The translations under genes were made by a program, and so were the position numbers. From Dentipellis sp. KUC8613 (taxonomy: Eukaryota; Basidiomycota; Agaricomycetes; Russulales; Hericiaceae), in assembly GCA_002286715.1 (NCBI GenBank), contig NSJX01000001.1, positions 1,161,925 through 1,225,924 on the forward strand: DNA of 64,000 nucleotides. The letters run 5' to 3'. Under the pieces are notes generated by a model that worked only from the letters and a program-made list of their open reading frames with translations, searched no databases and had not been told where the DNA came from. Below, piece after piece: positions 9,801 through 21,933 of this stretch; within the stretch, counting starts at the first letter, position 1; each line of letters starts with the position of its first letter.

Positions 9801-11223
9801 AATGGAACGTCGTCCAACATTCGCCAAGCAATATCCGGTGAGGGAAGACGCCACGTATTGGATATCGAAGAGACGGACGAGATGTCATCTGGAGGACCCC
9901 ACGACGTCGCCGTTGTTGGTGTTAGAAGAACAGAGCCTTCTAACCGACCGTCAATGTGCACAGACGGTACGCGGGATGAAGAGACACGAGATTCTGCATC
10001 ATAAAACTCCGGAGGCCCCAACGACGAGGCTGACCACTTGAAGTCGTCTAGATTGAGCTCTTCTGGTGCGCCATCTGGCACGGTCAGTGTGTCCGGCAAA
10101 TGAATCGTGTTAGGCATATGCACAGGATCCAAGCTAATTTGGCCAACCGCCGCAAGAGGAGTAGGAGCCACCGAAGAACCCGCACGCCATGACCTGACCC
10201 TAGTGTTCAAGTCGCGACTGCCCACCTTCCCTTCATCTTCCTGAACTATTGGTGTGAGAGTATTCCGCATTTGAACATCGATCCCGTCTTCGCCTCTTGG
10301 GACCGTGGTAGCTAGACCTGAAGCAACAGAGACTGAATCCAAGCGATCTACAAGTGAAAGTTTCCGAGGAACATGACGAGCGAATGTACGGGGCTTCGCA
10401 GGCGTGTAGCTGAGCTCCGACTGGGCGTCACCGACTTGATCGTCCAGGAACGTCGTTTTACTGTCCGCACGCATATGAGAAATGGACGGCGGTACAGAGA
10501 CGGGCACATCCATTGCTGGCCTACGCGAAGACATAACCCATGGATCAAACCAGCGTGCTTTGGACAGATCAATGTCAAACTCGACACGTCCACACACCGG
10601 AAATTGCTGAAGCGGAGGTGGTGTCGGAGAACGCGGTTCAAAAAGGTGTCCCCAGAGAATTTGCCATGTTTCGTCCGATATTCGAGGCGTCATACTGAGG
10701 CCGCCCTCGGATATCTGCAAGTAAACGCACAATCCTGTGGTACTAGGAAAGTTGAATTCACGAGCAATGGCAGTAAGCTGTCCGTACATCTAGACGTCCA
10801 AATGTTCATGCCATTGCACATTGAATTCATACACAGGATTCGTACCGTTGGGAACAGGGGCATCAATACTCCTTGAGACAGACGGCTGGGTGGTCCGGAT
10901 GACAAAGTATGACCAAGATGCCCATGTCTCTCGGTGACGGAGGCAGGCGGTAGGACGACGACTAGCCACTTTGATTGTCTGCTAGACGTACGGTCCCGCT
11001 CCCGAAACCCTGTATTACGGTATTGCAGGGTAGACACTCGATGGTGCCGACCGTCAGCAGGCCCAGATGGGAGTCCCCATGATTCTCCATCTGCTGGCGC
11101 GCCATGTGGCTGTCCAAGGCCTGCGAAATCGGTATCTGTGTCGGGAGGAGTGGGAAGCTGAGCAGCACGAGCAACCTCAAACGCGGAAGGCTTGTGGAAA
11201 GGTGAGGCCGTCAAATGCGCCAT
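6892..11223 (-). CDS. Uncharacterised repeat protein with tandem-duplicated YPxFxIYP exons
   Basis: I cannot assign a function. Thirteen exons (10846-11223, 9349-10789, 9200-9289, 9028-9144, 8845-8976, 8617-8793, 8445-8561, 8281-8391, 8112-8225, 7940-8056, 7593-7889, 7091-7534, 6892-7034) join to 3678 nt, 1225 residues, without a stop. Exon 1 and the start of exon 2 form a compact, probably folded region (SKWLVVVLPP; RLSQGVLMPLFPT joined to MYGQLTAIAREFNFPSTTG; ETWQILWGHLF). A Ser/Pro-rich middle carries three TATSWGPP repeats and two WPF motifs. Exons 3-11 carry an array of YPxFx[LI]YPxxYPxFxIYP motifs split by introns at the same Tyr codon. The C-terminus is Ser/Arg/Pro-rich with a charged helix (LHAELHEEVLRE) and VPPVPPLP. 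No signal peptide or membrane span is seen. I recall similar unnamed Agaricomycete proteins but cannot cite one. The exact phase fit makes the model strong; an untested alternative is that some exons are skipped. Confidence 0.8.
7850..9220 (-). repeat. Tandem exon-duplication array encoding YP-motif modules
   Basis: Eight successive exons begin with AT or AC and complete a Tyr codon whose T ends the previous exon. They then encode variants of YPxxYPxFxIYP: YPASYPHFEIYP, YQPEYPDFDIYP, YPLVYPHSLGEIYP, YPAVYPEFAIYP, YPPAYPNFEIYP, YPPVYPFLDIYP, YPAVYPNFDIYH, YTPVYPYFEIWP. Most end with a second half-motif, such as YPCFRL, YPSFSL, YPLIVL, YPVFTL, YPYFDI or YPAIHI. The seven complete internal exons are 117, 132, 177, 117, 111, 114 and 117 nt, all multiples of three. 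The introns between array exons are 50-55 nt. Outside the motif the modules are strongly diverged, so the duplications are old and the motif is under constraint. Confidence 0.85.
9650..9930 (-). repeat. Three TP[ST]TATSWGPP protein repeats inside exon 2
   Basis: Three copies of an 11-residue block (TPTTATSWGPP once, TPSTATSWGPP twice) lie about 120 nt, or 40 codons, apart. Each is followed by a SVSSIS- or SWPP-like stretch. A degenerate fourth copy (SASSLGPPEFYD) lies just upstream near 10000-10040. The spacing is close to the 37-39 codon size of most YP exons further on. Confidence 0.75.
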
Positions 11224-11685
11224 GGGAGACCTGTCTTGGGAGTTCGAGAATGAGAGGGCCGTGTTGCGCGCTGTCTAGCAGCAATGAAGTGTGTCAGTTC
11301 CAGACGAGCCCAGCTTGAGGGGGAAGAGTGTGAGAGGGAAAGGTGATTTTGCCAGTGAAGTTAAGAGGATTGTGTGAGCTGCCTAATGCGAATGATATAT
11401 CACACATCAAGACTTACAGAGATGATTGCCAGGACAACGTAAGGATTCTGTGCAATGAATGTCCAACCAGTAAGATATGGGGAAAGACCAGCCTTCAGCG
11501 TGACAGAGACCTAAGACAGAAGAGAGCCTGACGGAGGCAGAGGTGAATGAAAGGGAGGGTACGGACGGGACGAAAGCTGGCCCGTTGCTATGCTCATCAC
11601 ATGATCGCGAGGCACACTGGCACTAAATCCGACCATCCTGCAGCTTCATTGAACGCCACACTAATCCCCGTTCCCTTGACAAAAC
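11224..11685. other. Divergent promoter region, YP-repeat gene / CSN4
   Basis: These 462 nt separate two divergent start codons. I see purine-rich stretches (GAGAGGGAAAGG, GAAAGGGAGGGTACGG), consistent with pyrimidine-rich 5' UTR of the minus-strand gene, but no defined motif or further gene. Confidence 0.4.
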
Positions 11686-13251
11686 ATGGATCAAAAACTC
11701 CTTCAGCTTAGGACTCTCAATCAGCGGGACAAAGGCCCTGCTTACCTGTCTCTCCTCTCCGAAGTATTCACAAACAACCCGCGACTTGCTCAGGATGTAC
11801 ATGTGCTTGTAGATGATGTAGTGAATCAAGACAGTGCAGGTCTCATAATCGGCAGACAAGTATTTTCCGAGCTTGTCAAGCAGTTGAATGCTTCCTCTAT
11901 TCCGGACGCAGATCTGCGCAAGCAGGTCATCGAGGATGTCCTGGCCACCGCGCAGCCTCGATTGACAACATATGAGGAGCAGGTACGCATGCGCCACCTG
12001 CGAGGTCTCAGGAACGACATTCAGTAATTAAGACAGGTCAATGTCCTCAGATTTCAGCTGGCTGATCTACTGGAGAACGACGAAGACTGGAATGAGGCGG
12101 CGCGAATCCTGATGGGCACCGCGTCAACCCTTGAATCTAGCCAACGGTAGGTGCGAGTGCGTTTGTACATATACGACAGTGTCTAACCACTAGGAGCAGC
12201 ACCACCGACGAGGAGAAGCTCCGAGTATACATCCGCATCGTCCGACTTCTGCTCGAGGATGAAGACTCTGTACAGGCGGAGACATATTATAACCGTGCCG
12301 CATCACTTATACACGCAACCACCGACCAAGAAACAATACTTGCATTCAAGCTCTGCCAGGCTAGAATTAGCGACTACAGTCGCAAGTTCCTGGAAGCCGC
12401 TAGCAGATACCATGAGCTGAGCTTCATCGGCGAGATTGATGAAGATGAGAGGAGACATATACTGTAACGTGCAGCCATCCGCCTCCTACATGCATATACT
12501 AAACAGTGTCTCTAGATCTGCGTCGGTAACTTGTGCTGTCCTAGCCCCTGCTGGTCCAAATCGTTCCCGTATCTTGGCCTCACTTTATCGAGATGAAAGA
12601 ACGGCTGAGCTTCCGACATACAATATTCTATCAAAAATGTTCCTCGACCATATACTTCGTCCCGCAGAGGTGAAGGAATTCGAAAAGACACTCAAGCCCC
12701 ATCAATTGGCCAAAGTCGCACTTTCATCCAACGATAGACTTGCATCGGCGATCGAGTCCAAGGACGAACAATCTGGCGATAATGTCAGCACACGTACTGG
12801 ACCGTCGACCGTTTTGGATCGAGCAGTCATGGAGCACAACGTCTTGGCTAGCTCGAGGATATATAATAATATATCCTTCAGTGGGCTTGGAGCGTTGCTT
12901 GATCTTACACCTGGGGCAGCCGAGACGATGGCGCGAAAGATGATTGAGCAGGGCCGATTGAAGGGTTACATCGACCAAGTGGATAAGCTGATCTGGTTCG
13001 AAGCTGCAAAGGAGGAGGACGATGCACAGGGAAAGGCTGGTGGCTTGGGCGATGTCAACCAAGACACAGAAGACACGGGTGCATTATCCACGAAGAAGTG
13101 GGACATGCAGATCAGGATGACCGCAGCTAACGTGAGTACATGCATCCTGTGTTTGAAAGACGCAAATACTGAACCGAGGACAAAGGTTGAAACTATTGTC
13201 CAACACTTGGTGGAGAAAGGCTTCGTTAGGTCCTTTGTGGAAATGGCATGA
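11686..13251 (+). CDS. csn4: COP9 signalosome complex subunit 4
   Basis: CSN4 is a PCI-domain scaffold subunit of the COP9 signalosome, which removes Nedd8 from cullins and so controls cullin-RING ubiquitin ligases. Five exons (11686-11982, 12037-12146, 12194-12463, 12516-13131, 13186-13251) give 452 residues, close to the usual size of the family. The N-terminal helical repeats (LLQLRTLNQRDKGPAYLSLL, QVIEDVLATAQPRLTTYEEQ) lead to the highly conserved stretch LAPAGPNRSRILASLYRDER and LPTYNILSKMFLDHILRP. The winged-helix PCI part follows (AVMEHNVLASSRIYNNISF, LGALLDLTPGAAETMARKMI, GRLKGYIDQVDKLIWFE). Start ATG at 11686 (MDQKLLQLR). Its 3' end converges on the CDK gene with only 101 nt between. 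Confidence 0.93.
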
Positions 13252-13352
13252 TGAGTGGATAACATAAGGATATGTGATGTGGACAGCATGTTTGCAGATG
13301 GACTTGTATTCGTATCAATACACAGTGAAGGCGATGATTAAGGCGGTTATTA

Positions 13353-16300
13353 TTATTGTCCTGTGCCAGCATCAGTTCGGCGCCTTTTCTTGGCTCTTTC
13401 TCGCTTCGTCTCAAGCTCGTGCCATTCTCCCTCCAAACTAGAAAGGCTAAGACAAAGGGCATCAGCCACGATCCGACGACTAAGACCCATGGTGCTTACC
13501 CGACGGGCATCATCGGTGGAGGATCTTCAGACTTGAAATAGGGTGCTTCCAGAGCTTGCATCGCAGTCGCCCTCTTCTCAGGGTCGTAGGCCAGCAGATG
13601 CTCTGCCAAATCAAGACCGGCAGGCGACAACCACCTACGCCGACGGATGAGACCATGCATGAAATAGAGAGCAGTGGACCACGCACTTCCGGAACAACTC
13701 CCTGAAATGATTGGGTATGGCCTCTTTTGGCTTGACAAGTTCGTACCAGGGAAGATCAGTAACTCCAGGCCACCGTTCAGAGGTCGGCGTTCCAAGAATT
13801 TTGAATATATACTCCAGCTGGTGTATTTCATCATTCCCTTGGAAAACAGGTTTCTTGGTGAAAAGTTCCAGCATGATGCATCTGTGGCAAGTGAGCGGTG
13901 GCTCAATAGCATGCACGACAGTCACATACCCAGCACTCCACATATCTACCTCTGGTCCATAGATTGTGGTACCAAATAAGAGCTCCGGCGGACGGTACCA
14001 CAGAGTAATGACTCTGTTGGTGTAGTCGCTTCGACGCCGCTTCTGATAAAATCGCGCAAGTCCGAAATCGCCCAACTTGAGCTCTCCACGGTTATTGATC
14101 AGGATATTAGATCCTTTGATGTCACGGTGAATGACACCTTTGCGATGAAGATATGCCAAGCCTGAGAGCATCTGCTTGCATAACGACTTCAAATGGGCCT
14201 CTGTGAAGACAAATTGTGTTTGAGATAAGATCCCGGTCAAGTCATGATCCATGTATTCGAAGACCATATAGACAGAACCTGAGAGCACGTCAGAACGTGC
14301 CCGACAACCAGGACGGGACATCGTTTCTCACCATTTGATACCATCATTTCGTACAATTGAACGACGTTGTCGTGGCGAAGGGACTGAAGCAGCTTGATCT
14401 CCCGCATGGCCGTGACTGGGAAGCCATCTCGCTCAGCTTCCATGCGAATGCGCTTCAATGCCACGTGCAGTCCGTTGATGGCATTCCGAGCCTTGTAGAC
14501 CTTTCCGAAAGTACCTTCTCCTACTTGACTAACGATGGTGTACAGCTCGTCTTGCGAGTTTCTGGACGGTGAAGGTGGTCTACCATTGTCGGCTTGATCC
14601 ACGCTCTGCAGAGCCGGGGTATTGGACGGCGGTTCCCTGAGTTCTTCCATTACTGGACGTTCAGACGAGGGCATGAAGCCGTTCTGCATGAGAGGGTGTA
14701 CGTGGGTGGTAAATGACACGGGCTGAGGTGGCATTGGCAAGGGATGTGTGAATGGCTGGCGCATCTGGAGAGTCATTTCGGGCACAGGTAGCCCTGAGGG
14801 AATACCCATGTTGGATATTCCAGCAAGGGGTACAGGCATGGGGGGATGGTCGTCTGGTCGATGCAACGCAGCTTGTGTCTGTGGCACAAATCCGGAGAGT
14901 GCCGGTGGCCTCTTGGGCAGTTCAGAACGCGGAGAATTGGCGTGAGGATGCTGAGACTCCTTCACCACATCGGTATCGTCATCGTCACCGGGAAAGAACC
15001 TCTTCACGGCCGAACTTGCCAGGCCTATCGGTTTAAATCCTGCATTCTTCGAAGACCCACCAGGCGTTGACCTAGTCAAGCCGGGGGACGTCTCGGATGA
15101 AGATGGAATTGGGTCATGACGGCCGCCATCGCCAGTTGGTGAAGGCAATGCAGGCGGGGGCATAGAGAGAATAGGCTGTGATGGCTCCGAGATGAATTTC
15201 CGAGGCGGCGACGGTTCCTACACGCACTCATGAGTACTGGGTTGTCAAGGCCATGGTCCTGAAAACTCACAGCTGTAAACCCATTGGAACGTCCTTTGCC
15301 TCTTTTCGGCCAGCCATTGTCGGATTGAAAGACACGCTGCCCACGATTAGAGTTTTGTCTAGGGGCCGGCGGGCCGGCGTTGGCATCATGTAGGGGTGTG
15401 GCTGGAGGGAGTCGATGTACTGCTCTTGGACGGTCGGATGGGCTCATGCTCATGCTGCGGCTCCTGCTTCTGGTCCTGCTTCTGCTTCTGCTCCTGGTCA
15501 TGCTCCTAGACCTGCTCCTAGTTCTACTCCGACTCCGGCTGGTAAAGGAGACGGGGGAGACACTTCTGCGAGCGGGGCGACCACGTCGTATCCGAGCGCG
15601 CTGAGAAGAGGGCGGGGAAGGTGAGTACGGTCGGCCATGCCTCTCACGTCGTCGATCATTAGGACTGACACTCCTCGCATCGGTCGTGCTGGAATCTCGT
15701 CCTCTTCGTCTTGGTGAAGGCGACCGAGAATACGAACGACCCCGTGACGACCGCCACGAACGGTAGGAGTCCGCAGGAGAGCGTGATGGAGAAGGTGTAC
15801 GAGCTGGACGTCTCTGGGTAGCAGCCGTATGGAGGTTCTTGTAGCCAGAATCACGTCTCTGCCAGCTGGAAGACGGATCTTGTCAGCTGCCCTTTATAAT
15901 GACAGGGAATTCCACTTACTTGTTCAACTGCCCATCATCGTCTCTCCAATCGCGCCTCGGAGGACCAGCTTGTCGATTTTTCTTCCCACCTTTCGATTTC
16001 TGTTGGTTGTTACGGCGGTGGTTCGGATGCCGTTGACCCTGCGGACCACCGCGGGATGACGACTGCCAGGAAGCTGAAGGCTGCCACGCCCTGTCGTCAC
16101 CTCCTCGCATGGGCCGTTCGTCCTGAGATATTCTGTGCTTTCGGTCGTTCGAGCGCTTGTTTCGAGGCTCCCAAGAATCACTCTTCCAGAGCTGCTCCCT
16201 ATCCTCCCTATGATCATCCCTCGGCCAGCCTCTGTCCTCCCTTTCTTCATCACGATCCATGCGTTGCGGTGTTCGTTGACGATATCCAGTGGTGCGAGCC

Positions 16301-16758
16301 TCCTGCGGTGTCCAAGTGGCTGAGTCGTTGCGGGAAGTTGAAGGGTGGCTGGCCTCATAGCGCTCGGACCAGTCCCGCCCCGACGATGCATAATGATTAT
16401 CGTTGTTTCCTCGGCTCTTCCAGCCTCCATTGCTGCGGGGTTCCGGTGCTTCAAAGTCGTCTCGGCCACCGCGGCGGTATGGGTCCTCAGCGCCGAAGTC
16501 GTGTTGTTCGTGCGACATGTGGGGTGGTGCTTCAGCCGCACGCCATTCCTCGTCACTGAACCGTCTGCGATACGATGAACCCTCCCCCTTCACATCGGCC
16601 GCTCTGTACGTCTCTGAGTGGTGAGAATGCTGTCGCGAACGGAAAGGAGATGTCGGGTGTTGGTCCCCCACTCGTGAGACTGACAATGGTAAAGACGCCT
16701 CGTCAACCTCGACACTGCTCTCCCTCCTATGTTTGGCTCTTTTGTGGTGGGACTTCAT
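13353..16758 (-). CDS. CDK12/Ctk1/Lsk1-type cyclin-dependent kinase
   Basis: This is the catalytic subunit of a CTDK-I-like complex, which phosphorylates Ser2 of the RNA polymerase II C-terminal repeat during elongation. The model is about 1050 residues. The first exon (15916-16758) encodes an Arg/Asp/Gly-rich disordered region; the next is Arg-Ser rich; then a Pro-rich linker; then the kinase from about residue 700. Visible kinase motifs: P-loop GEGTFGKVYKA, ALKRIRME with the VAIK-type Lys, the PVTAMREIKLL cyclin-binding (PITAIRE-like) helix, HRDIKGSNIL catalytic loop, DFGLARF, T-loop RRSDYTNRVITLWYRPPELL and DMWSAGCIMLELFTKKPVF. The last exon ends EWHELETKRERAKKRRRTDAG, the basic tail common in this family. 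The start at 16758 (MKSHHKRAKHRRE) is the first in-frame ATG; an upstream coding exon cannot be excluded. Confidence 0.88.
15430..15600 (-). repeat. Arg-Ser dipeptide repeat tract within the CDK12-like gene
   Basis: The minus strand is dominated by AGGAGC/CGGAGT hexamers encoding alternating Arg-Ser/Arg-Thr runs interrupted by SMTRS and SMSMSPSD. RS domains are known to target metazoan CDK12/13 to nuclear speckles and splicing factors; the same role here is inferred. On the plus strand the tract reads as an artefactual Leu-rich frame. Confidence 0.8.
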
Positions 16759-17536
16759 GGACAGCAGATGGTGATCTTCAGGAGAAAAGAGAACGAAGAC
16801 GAAGATGATAAGCGAACTTTACGTGCCGAGCCTGACGAGGTGGCAGTCAAGTGCAGAGTGCCGTATGTAAGGCTAAACGAAAGTCGGTTGCTTTACGTGA
16901 CGCACGAAGGGACTCGAAGGTCGTAAACACTTGCTGGCTGTATGTTGCATGCAAGGAGCTTGAAGGCAACCCGCACTTGGAACGTCCGAGATCAGGATTA
17001 CTGTTCGTTGAGGACGGCGACAAATACAGAAAGATAGAACACTTACATAACGGAGAAACTGGACGCCTCTGCTAAACTGGCAGAACGATTAAAAAGGCGG
17101 TCGGGAAAGAGGGGACCTGCTGGGTAAGGTGGTCGTGGTGGAGGGAGTTGGAGGCCCTTGTGCGACTGAGGACGCAGGCGCTTGGTTGAGATCCAACAGA
17201 CGCAGCGGACTGACGCGACGTCGCCTGCCCCCAGTATGGCTATCCTCGACAAACTCTGAATCACTCGTCCTCAAGTCCATGTGCCAAGTCGGACGAGAGG
17301 AACAATATAGAAGGGGTGGATGGAGCTAGAGCAGTCACAGTTGTTGAATTATCACAACAAATCTTCGTCTGCCATGAGTTGCAAACCAACCAATTGAGAG
17401 TTGGTATGGTGCCCTCTGACCTAATGCGATAATCCCCGCATGCCAAATTCGTACCACTCGGGACGGATTCAACCGGCTATCTTACAAGATTTCTACTCGT
17501 ACAACAGATCGTCTTCCTACATGACACACCTTCATA
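16759..17536. other. Intergenic region with possible 5' exon of the CDK gene
   Basis: This 778-nt gap lies between two minus-strand genes. Within it, 17089-17280 (minus) is an open frame with a good ATG at 17280: MDLRTSDSEFVEDSHTGG followed by a basic RRRRV and a Pro/Thr-rich run. It contains a possible donor after LPSR and a further strong donor (TTAT|GTAAGTG) at about 17046. It could be an upstream non-constitutive exon or 5' UTR of the CDK12-like gene, or a small unrelated gene. I could not connect it to 16758 in a clean frame, so I do not add it to the model. Confidence 0.3.
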
Positions 17537-19746
17537 TTACTGGAAAGTACACTCTGGTTCTTCTTCCTCATCTCCTCCTTCAGTCGGTGCAGATCGTCGT
17601 AGAGCAAGGCGATAGTGGTGGAACAGGCTTGCAAGATCGATCTGTCTGACAGTAGCCTCCTGATTGCGAGAAATGATGCTCTCAGCATTGTTCATTCTGC
17701 TGAACGCACTTGGCTCAAATACAGGGCTGAAAAGCTGGAATGGAAAAAGTGAGATCGATATGCGCCTCTATAGATAGATCTCCGTGGGCGCACCTTCACT
17801 GTGGTGTCGATTCCACTGACGGCTACAACGGGCAGACTTGGATGGCCTTCGATGACATTGACTACGCTGCCGTCGCCCTCGTATATACCATGGAGTTCGG
17901 CAGTATTCTTCCGCCATACGAAGAAGTTACCGTCGTCAGAGCCAGAGACCACGTATTCGTCATTCGGTCCGAGAAAGTTTACTGTAGAACAGATCATCAT
18001 CCAATCCGGCGAGAAAGACATGGTAAAGTTACTTACCATCCTTGACCGTTTCTGCATTGCAGGCCCCCACGAAGCGCTTGCGTGGATATACGACGGGTAC
18101 ATCACTATGTGGAGTAGTGTGATCGTCCTCTTCCTCTTCAGGTTCGGTATCCTTGTCTGCTTCTCTAGTGTCTATGGAGGTGCCACTCCGCGAATCGGAG
18201 TCTGCCTCTTCGTCCTCGTCGGCCATGAGGGTATCTTGTCCTTCTGTGGCCCAATCGGCATCGGCATCTACAGATCCGTTTACTGATAGACCATAGGAAG
18301 TGACCTTGGCCTTAGCATTTGCAGGCAGTAGGCTTTTGGACGAGTTCCTGTTCCGTATGAACTCTTCGGGGTCATCGCGGGTAGAATAAAGGTAGACAGA
18401 GTCAGAGCTGTAGGCTGCCAACCGGTCAGACAATAGTGCCGTGATGCAGGTGATTACGGTGCCTACAAAGGAGAACCTACGAGACTGACTGTCAGACGAT
18501 GGTGCGCAAGTGTAAAATGAAACGAATATAATAACCTCATGGCCATTGCTACCGGGCATTCGTGCACCAGTGATGTGTTCACAGCCTTTACGTTCACTAG
18601 GTCCTCTTGTTCTACGACCAAATCTCCGCACGCAAGTCGTCAATTCATCATCATTAGGAGGCACCCCCCACTCTTCCTTGATGAACCTGCCCGACTGTCT
18701 GCGGTCGAAGAGGTATCCCTGATGCGGCATCAGCCACGGTCAGGACACAGCCCATCAAGACAACGCACATATGGGGACTCCCCAGCCACAACAAATTGAT
18801 ACGGGGTTAAGGGAGAGAGAGCAAGTGCAGATAGGCTATGGCCGAGTTTGACTAAAGGCGCGGGACATCCTGAGAGGCAGCGATGTGAAACACGAAGATC
18901 GTGCTGGCGCACGGTGCCATCCTGGAGACGCCATCGAAAAAGTTTCCACCATCAATGGAAAGGACACCATTGCATACCTCCGCAACGGTAAGAAATAAGT
19001 CTGAACTTTCTTCCGTGACAAGTCTCTTGGTACGTGAAGTATGGCAACGTAAGATACGTATGGGGGTTGTGCTGATCTCGAGCGCCTCGTCTGTGCCATG
19101 GCCTGTTCGCTCTAATGAAAGGGCGCTTTCGACATCAAAGACTCGGACTTGTTTGTCGGCGGCGACGGTGGCGCTATAGCGACTGTCAACAGCTCGAAAC
19201 TTGCGGGGGAAGGGCGAAATCAAGCTCACATCCTAGATGAGTGGGGTAGCATCTGGGCGTTAAAAATATTGCCCGTATGCCCAGTTTGTACAATGGCGGT
19301 GGTTCGATATGGATAGGGGACCGTCGTGTTACTTTCGTCTATTCGCCAGAGGCGGACACTTGAGTGGGTTGAGATAACGGATATCTGCATGAGTGCGGGG
19401 CCTGCTACCTACGTCGTATCGTCACCCCCACTCAACAGGAACCGACCATCTTCTGCCCAGCTGAGAGCATTCACGCAACTGCAACATATACCGAAACCAT
19501 TAATGATATTTGGTCAGATTCGAATGTAGGCGATCTCTCCGCTTACCCAGTATGTCCTTCCATTTCATCTCCCAAAACATTAACTCGGTCCAATTCATAC
19601 TCGTACGAATCGGCGAGAATCTGTCTCTTCCAGCGCTCGTATCGTGTGCTCCTGGGAACACCGGATGCAAGGGTCCATGGCCTTGGGAAGACGTGACGAT
19701 GTTTGCCATATACTGGAGCCTCGGGTTGAATGGTGTCGTCTGACAT
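17537..19746 (-). CDS. WD40 protein of the DCAF8/WDTC1 type (putative CUL4-DDB1 substrate receptor)
   Basis: Seven or more exons encode a WD40 protein with an acidic insert. The start MSDDTIQPEAPVYGKHRHVF at 19746 is followed by GHTGCVNALSWAEDGRFLLS and GGDDTTVRLWRI (blade 1), then TVAADKQVRVFDVE. The stretch TVAEDGTVRQHDLR looks like a DWD/WDxR box used to dock on DDB1. Later come SALALSPLTPYQFVVAGESP, a long acidic spacer (ADEDEEADSDSRSG, TEPEEEEDDHTTPH), then VNFLGPNDEYVVSGSDDGNF and FVWRKNTAELHG with the last blade. The C-terminal helix RNQEATVRQIDLASLFHHYR and an acidic end close the protein. Split propellers with an acidic insert and a NFLGPNDEYVVSGSDDG blade are typical of DCAF6/DCAF8. 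Receptor function is inferred. Some internal splice sites near 18.5-19.2 kb are approximate. Confidence 0.82.
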
Positions 19747-20189
19747 GATGAGCGGCAGGACCAGGCTACGTGTCAGAATCAAATGAATACAGCCGTTGCG
19801 CCAGCGAGAACATAGTCAGGACTCAGAAGAAGAAGCAACCGCCGCAGGTGACAAGACCCCAAACTCGCAAAGCCTGGAGCGGCGTGGCCGAGGAGAGCAA
19901 GTCGAGTCTCCGGATGAGGTCATTCAACCGCGTCCCCGAGTGCCTCCAGGCGCCTACTCATTTCGCCAACAGCAAGTTTGACTTAGACTCACCAGCACAT
20001 CCATTTCGTCTGAGCTGGTGCCCGTATATATATGAATCCTATTAGAAGCCTCGTCGTATATCGTACAAGGTATCCAGTATGGTCTCTACAGACACTGTAG
20101 TATTATGAGAAACGCGAACCCACACAGGTCATAATCGATGGAACATGGAAGAAACGTTGCTAACGTCATAACTGTAAGCAAGTTCATGA
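19747..20189. other. Intergenic region between WD40 gene and proteinase A gene
   Basis: The 443 nt hold the promoter of the minus-strand WD40 gene and the 3' UTR of the minus-strand protease. The frame at 19770-20045 (+) has no recognisable features. I see no RNA gene or repeat. Confidence 0.4.
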
Positions 20190-21770
<1,581 letters not shown>

Positions 21771-21933
21771 GGTTGGGGCAGGAAGCAGGAGGCGCAGCAA
21801 CCAACACGCGTCTCCGCACGGCTGACGTCCTCTTAAGACCCCGTCACTGGCCGCGCCGCCGCTTCCGGTCCCCGATCGGGCCAGACTCGCCGCATCTGGG
21901 GTAACCGCCGGTGGCTCATCCTCTGTCTGCGAA

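Noticed and set aside
9627..10004. 125-codon plus-strand frame with repeated GGP(Q/H) blocks
   Set aside because: It is the complementary reading of the TATSWGPP repeats on the minus strand.
10790..10845. Apparent in-frame stop (TAG) directly before MYGQLTAIAREF, which first looked like a nonsense mutation
   Set aside because: The 56 nt form a clean phase-0 intron (GTACGA...GTCTAG). Removing it joins MPLFPT to MYGQLTA without a stop.
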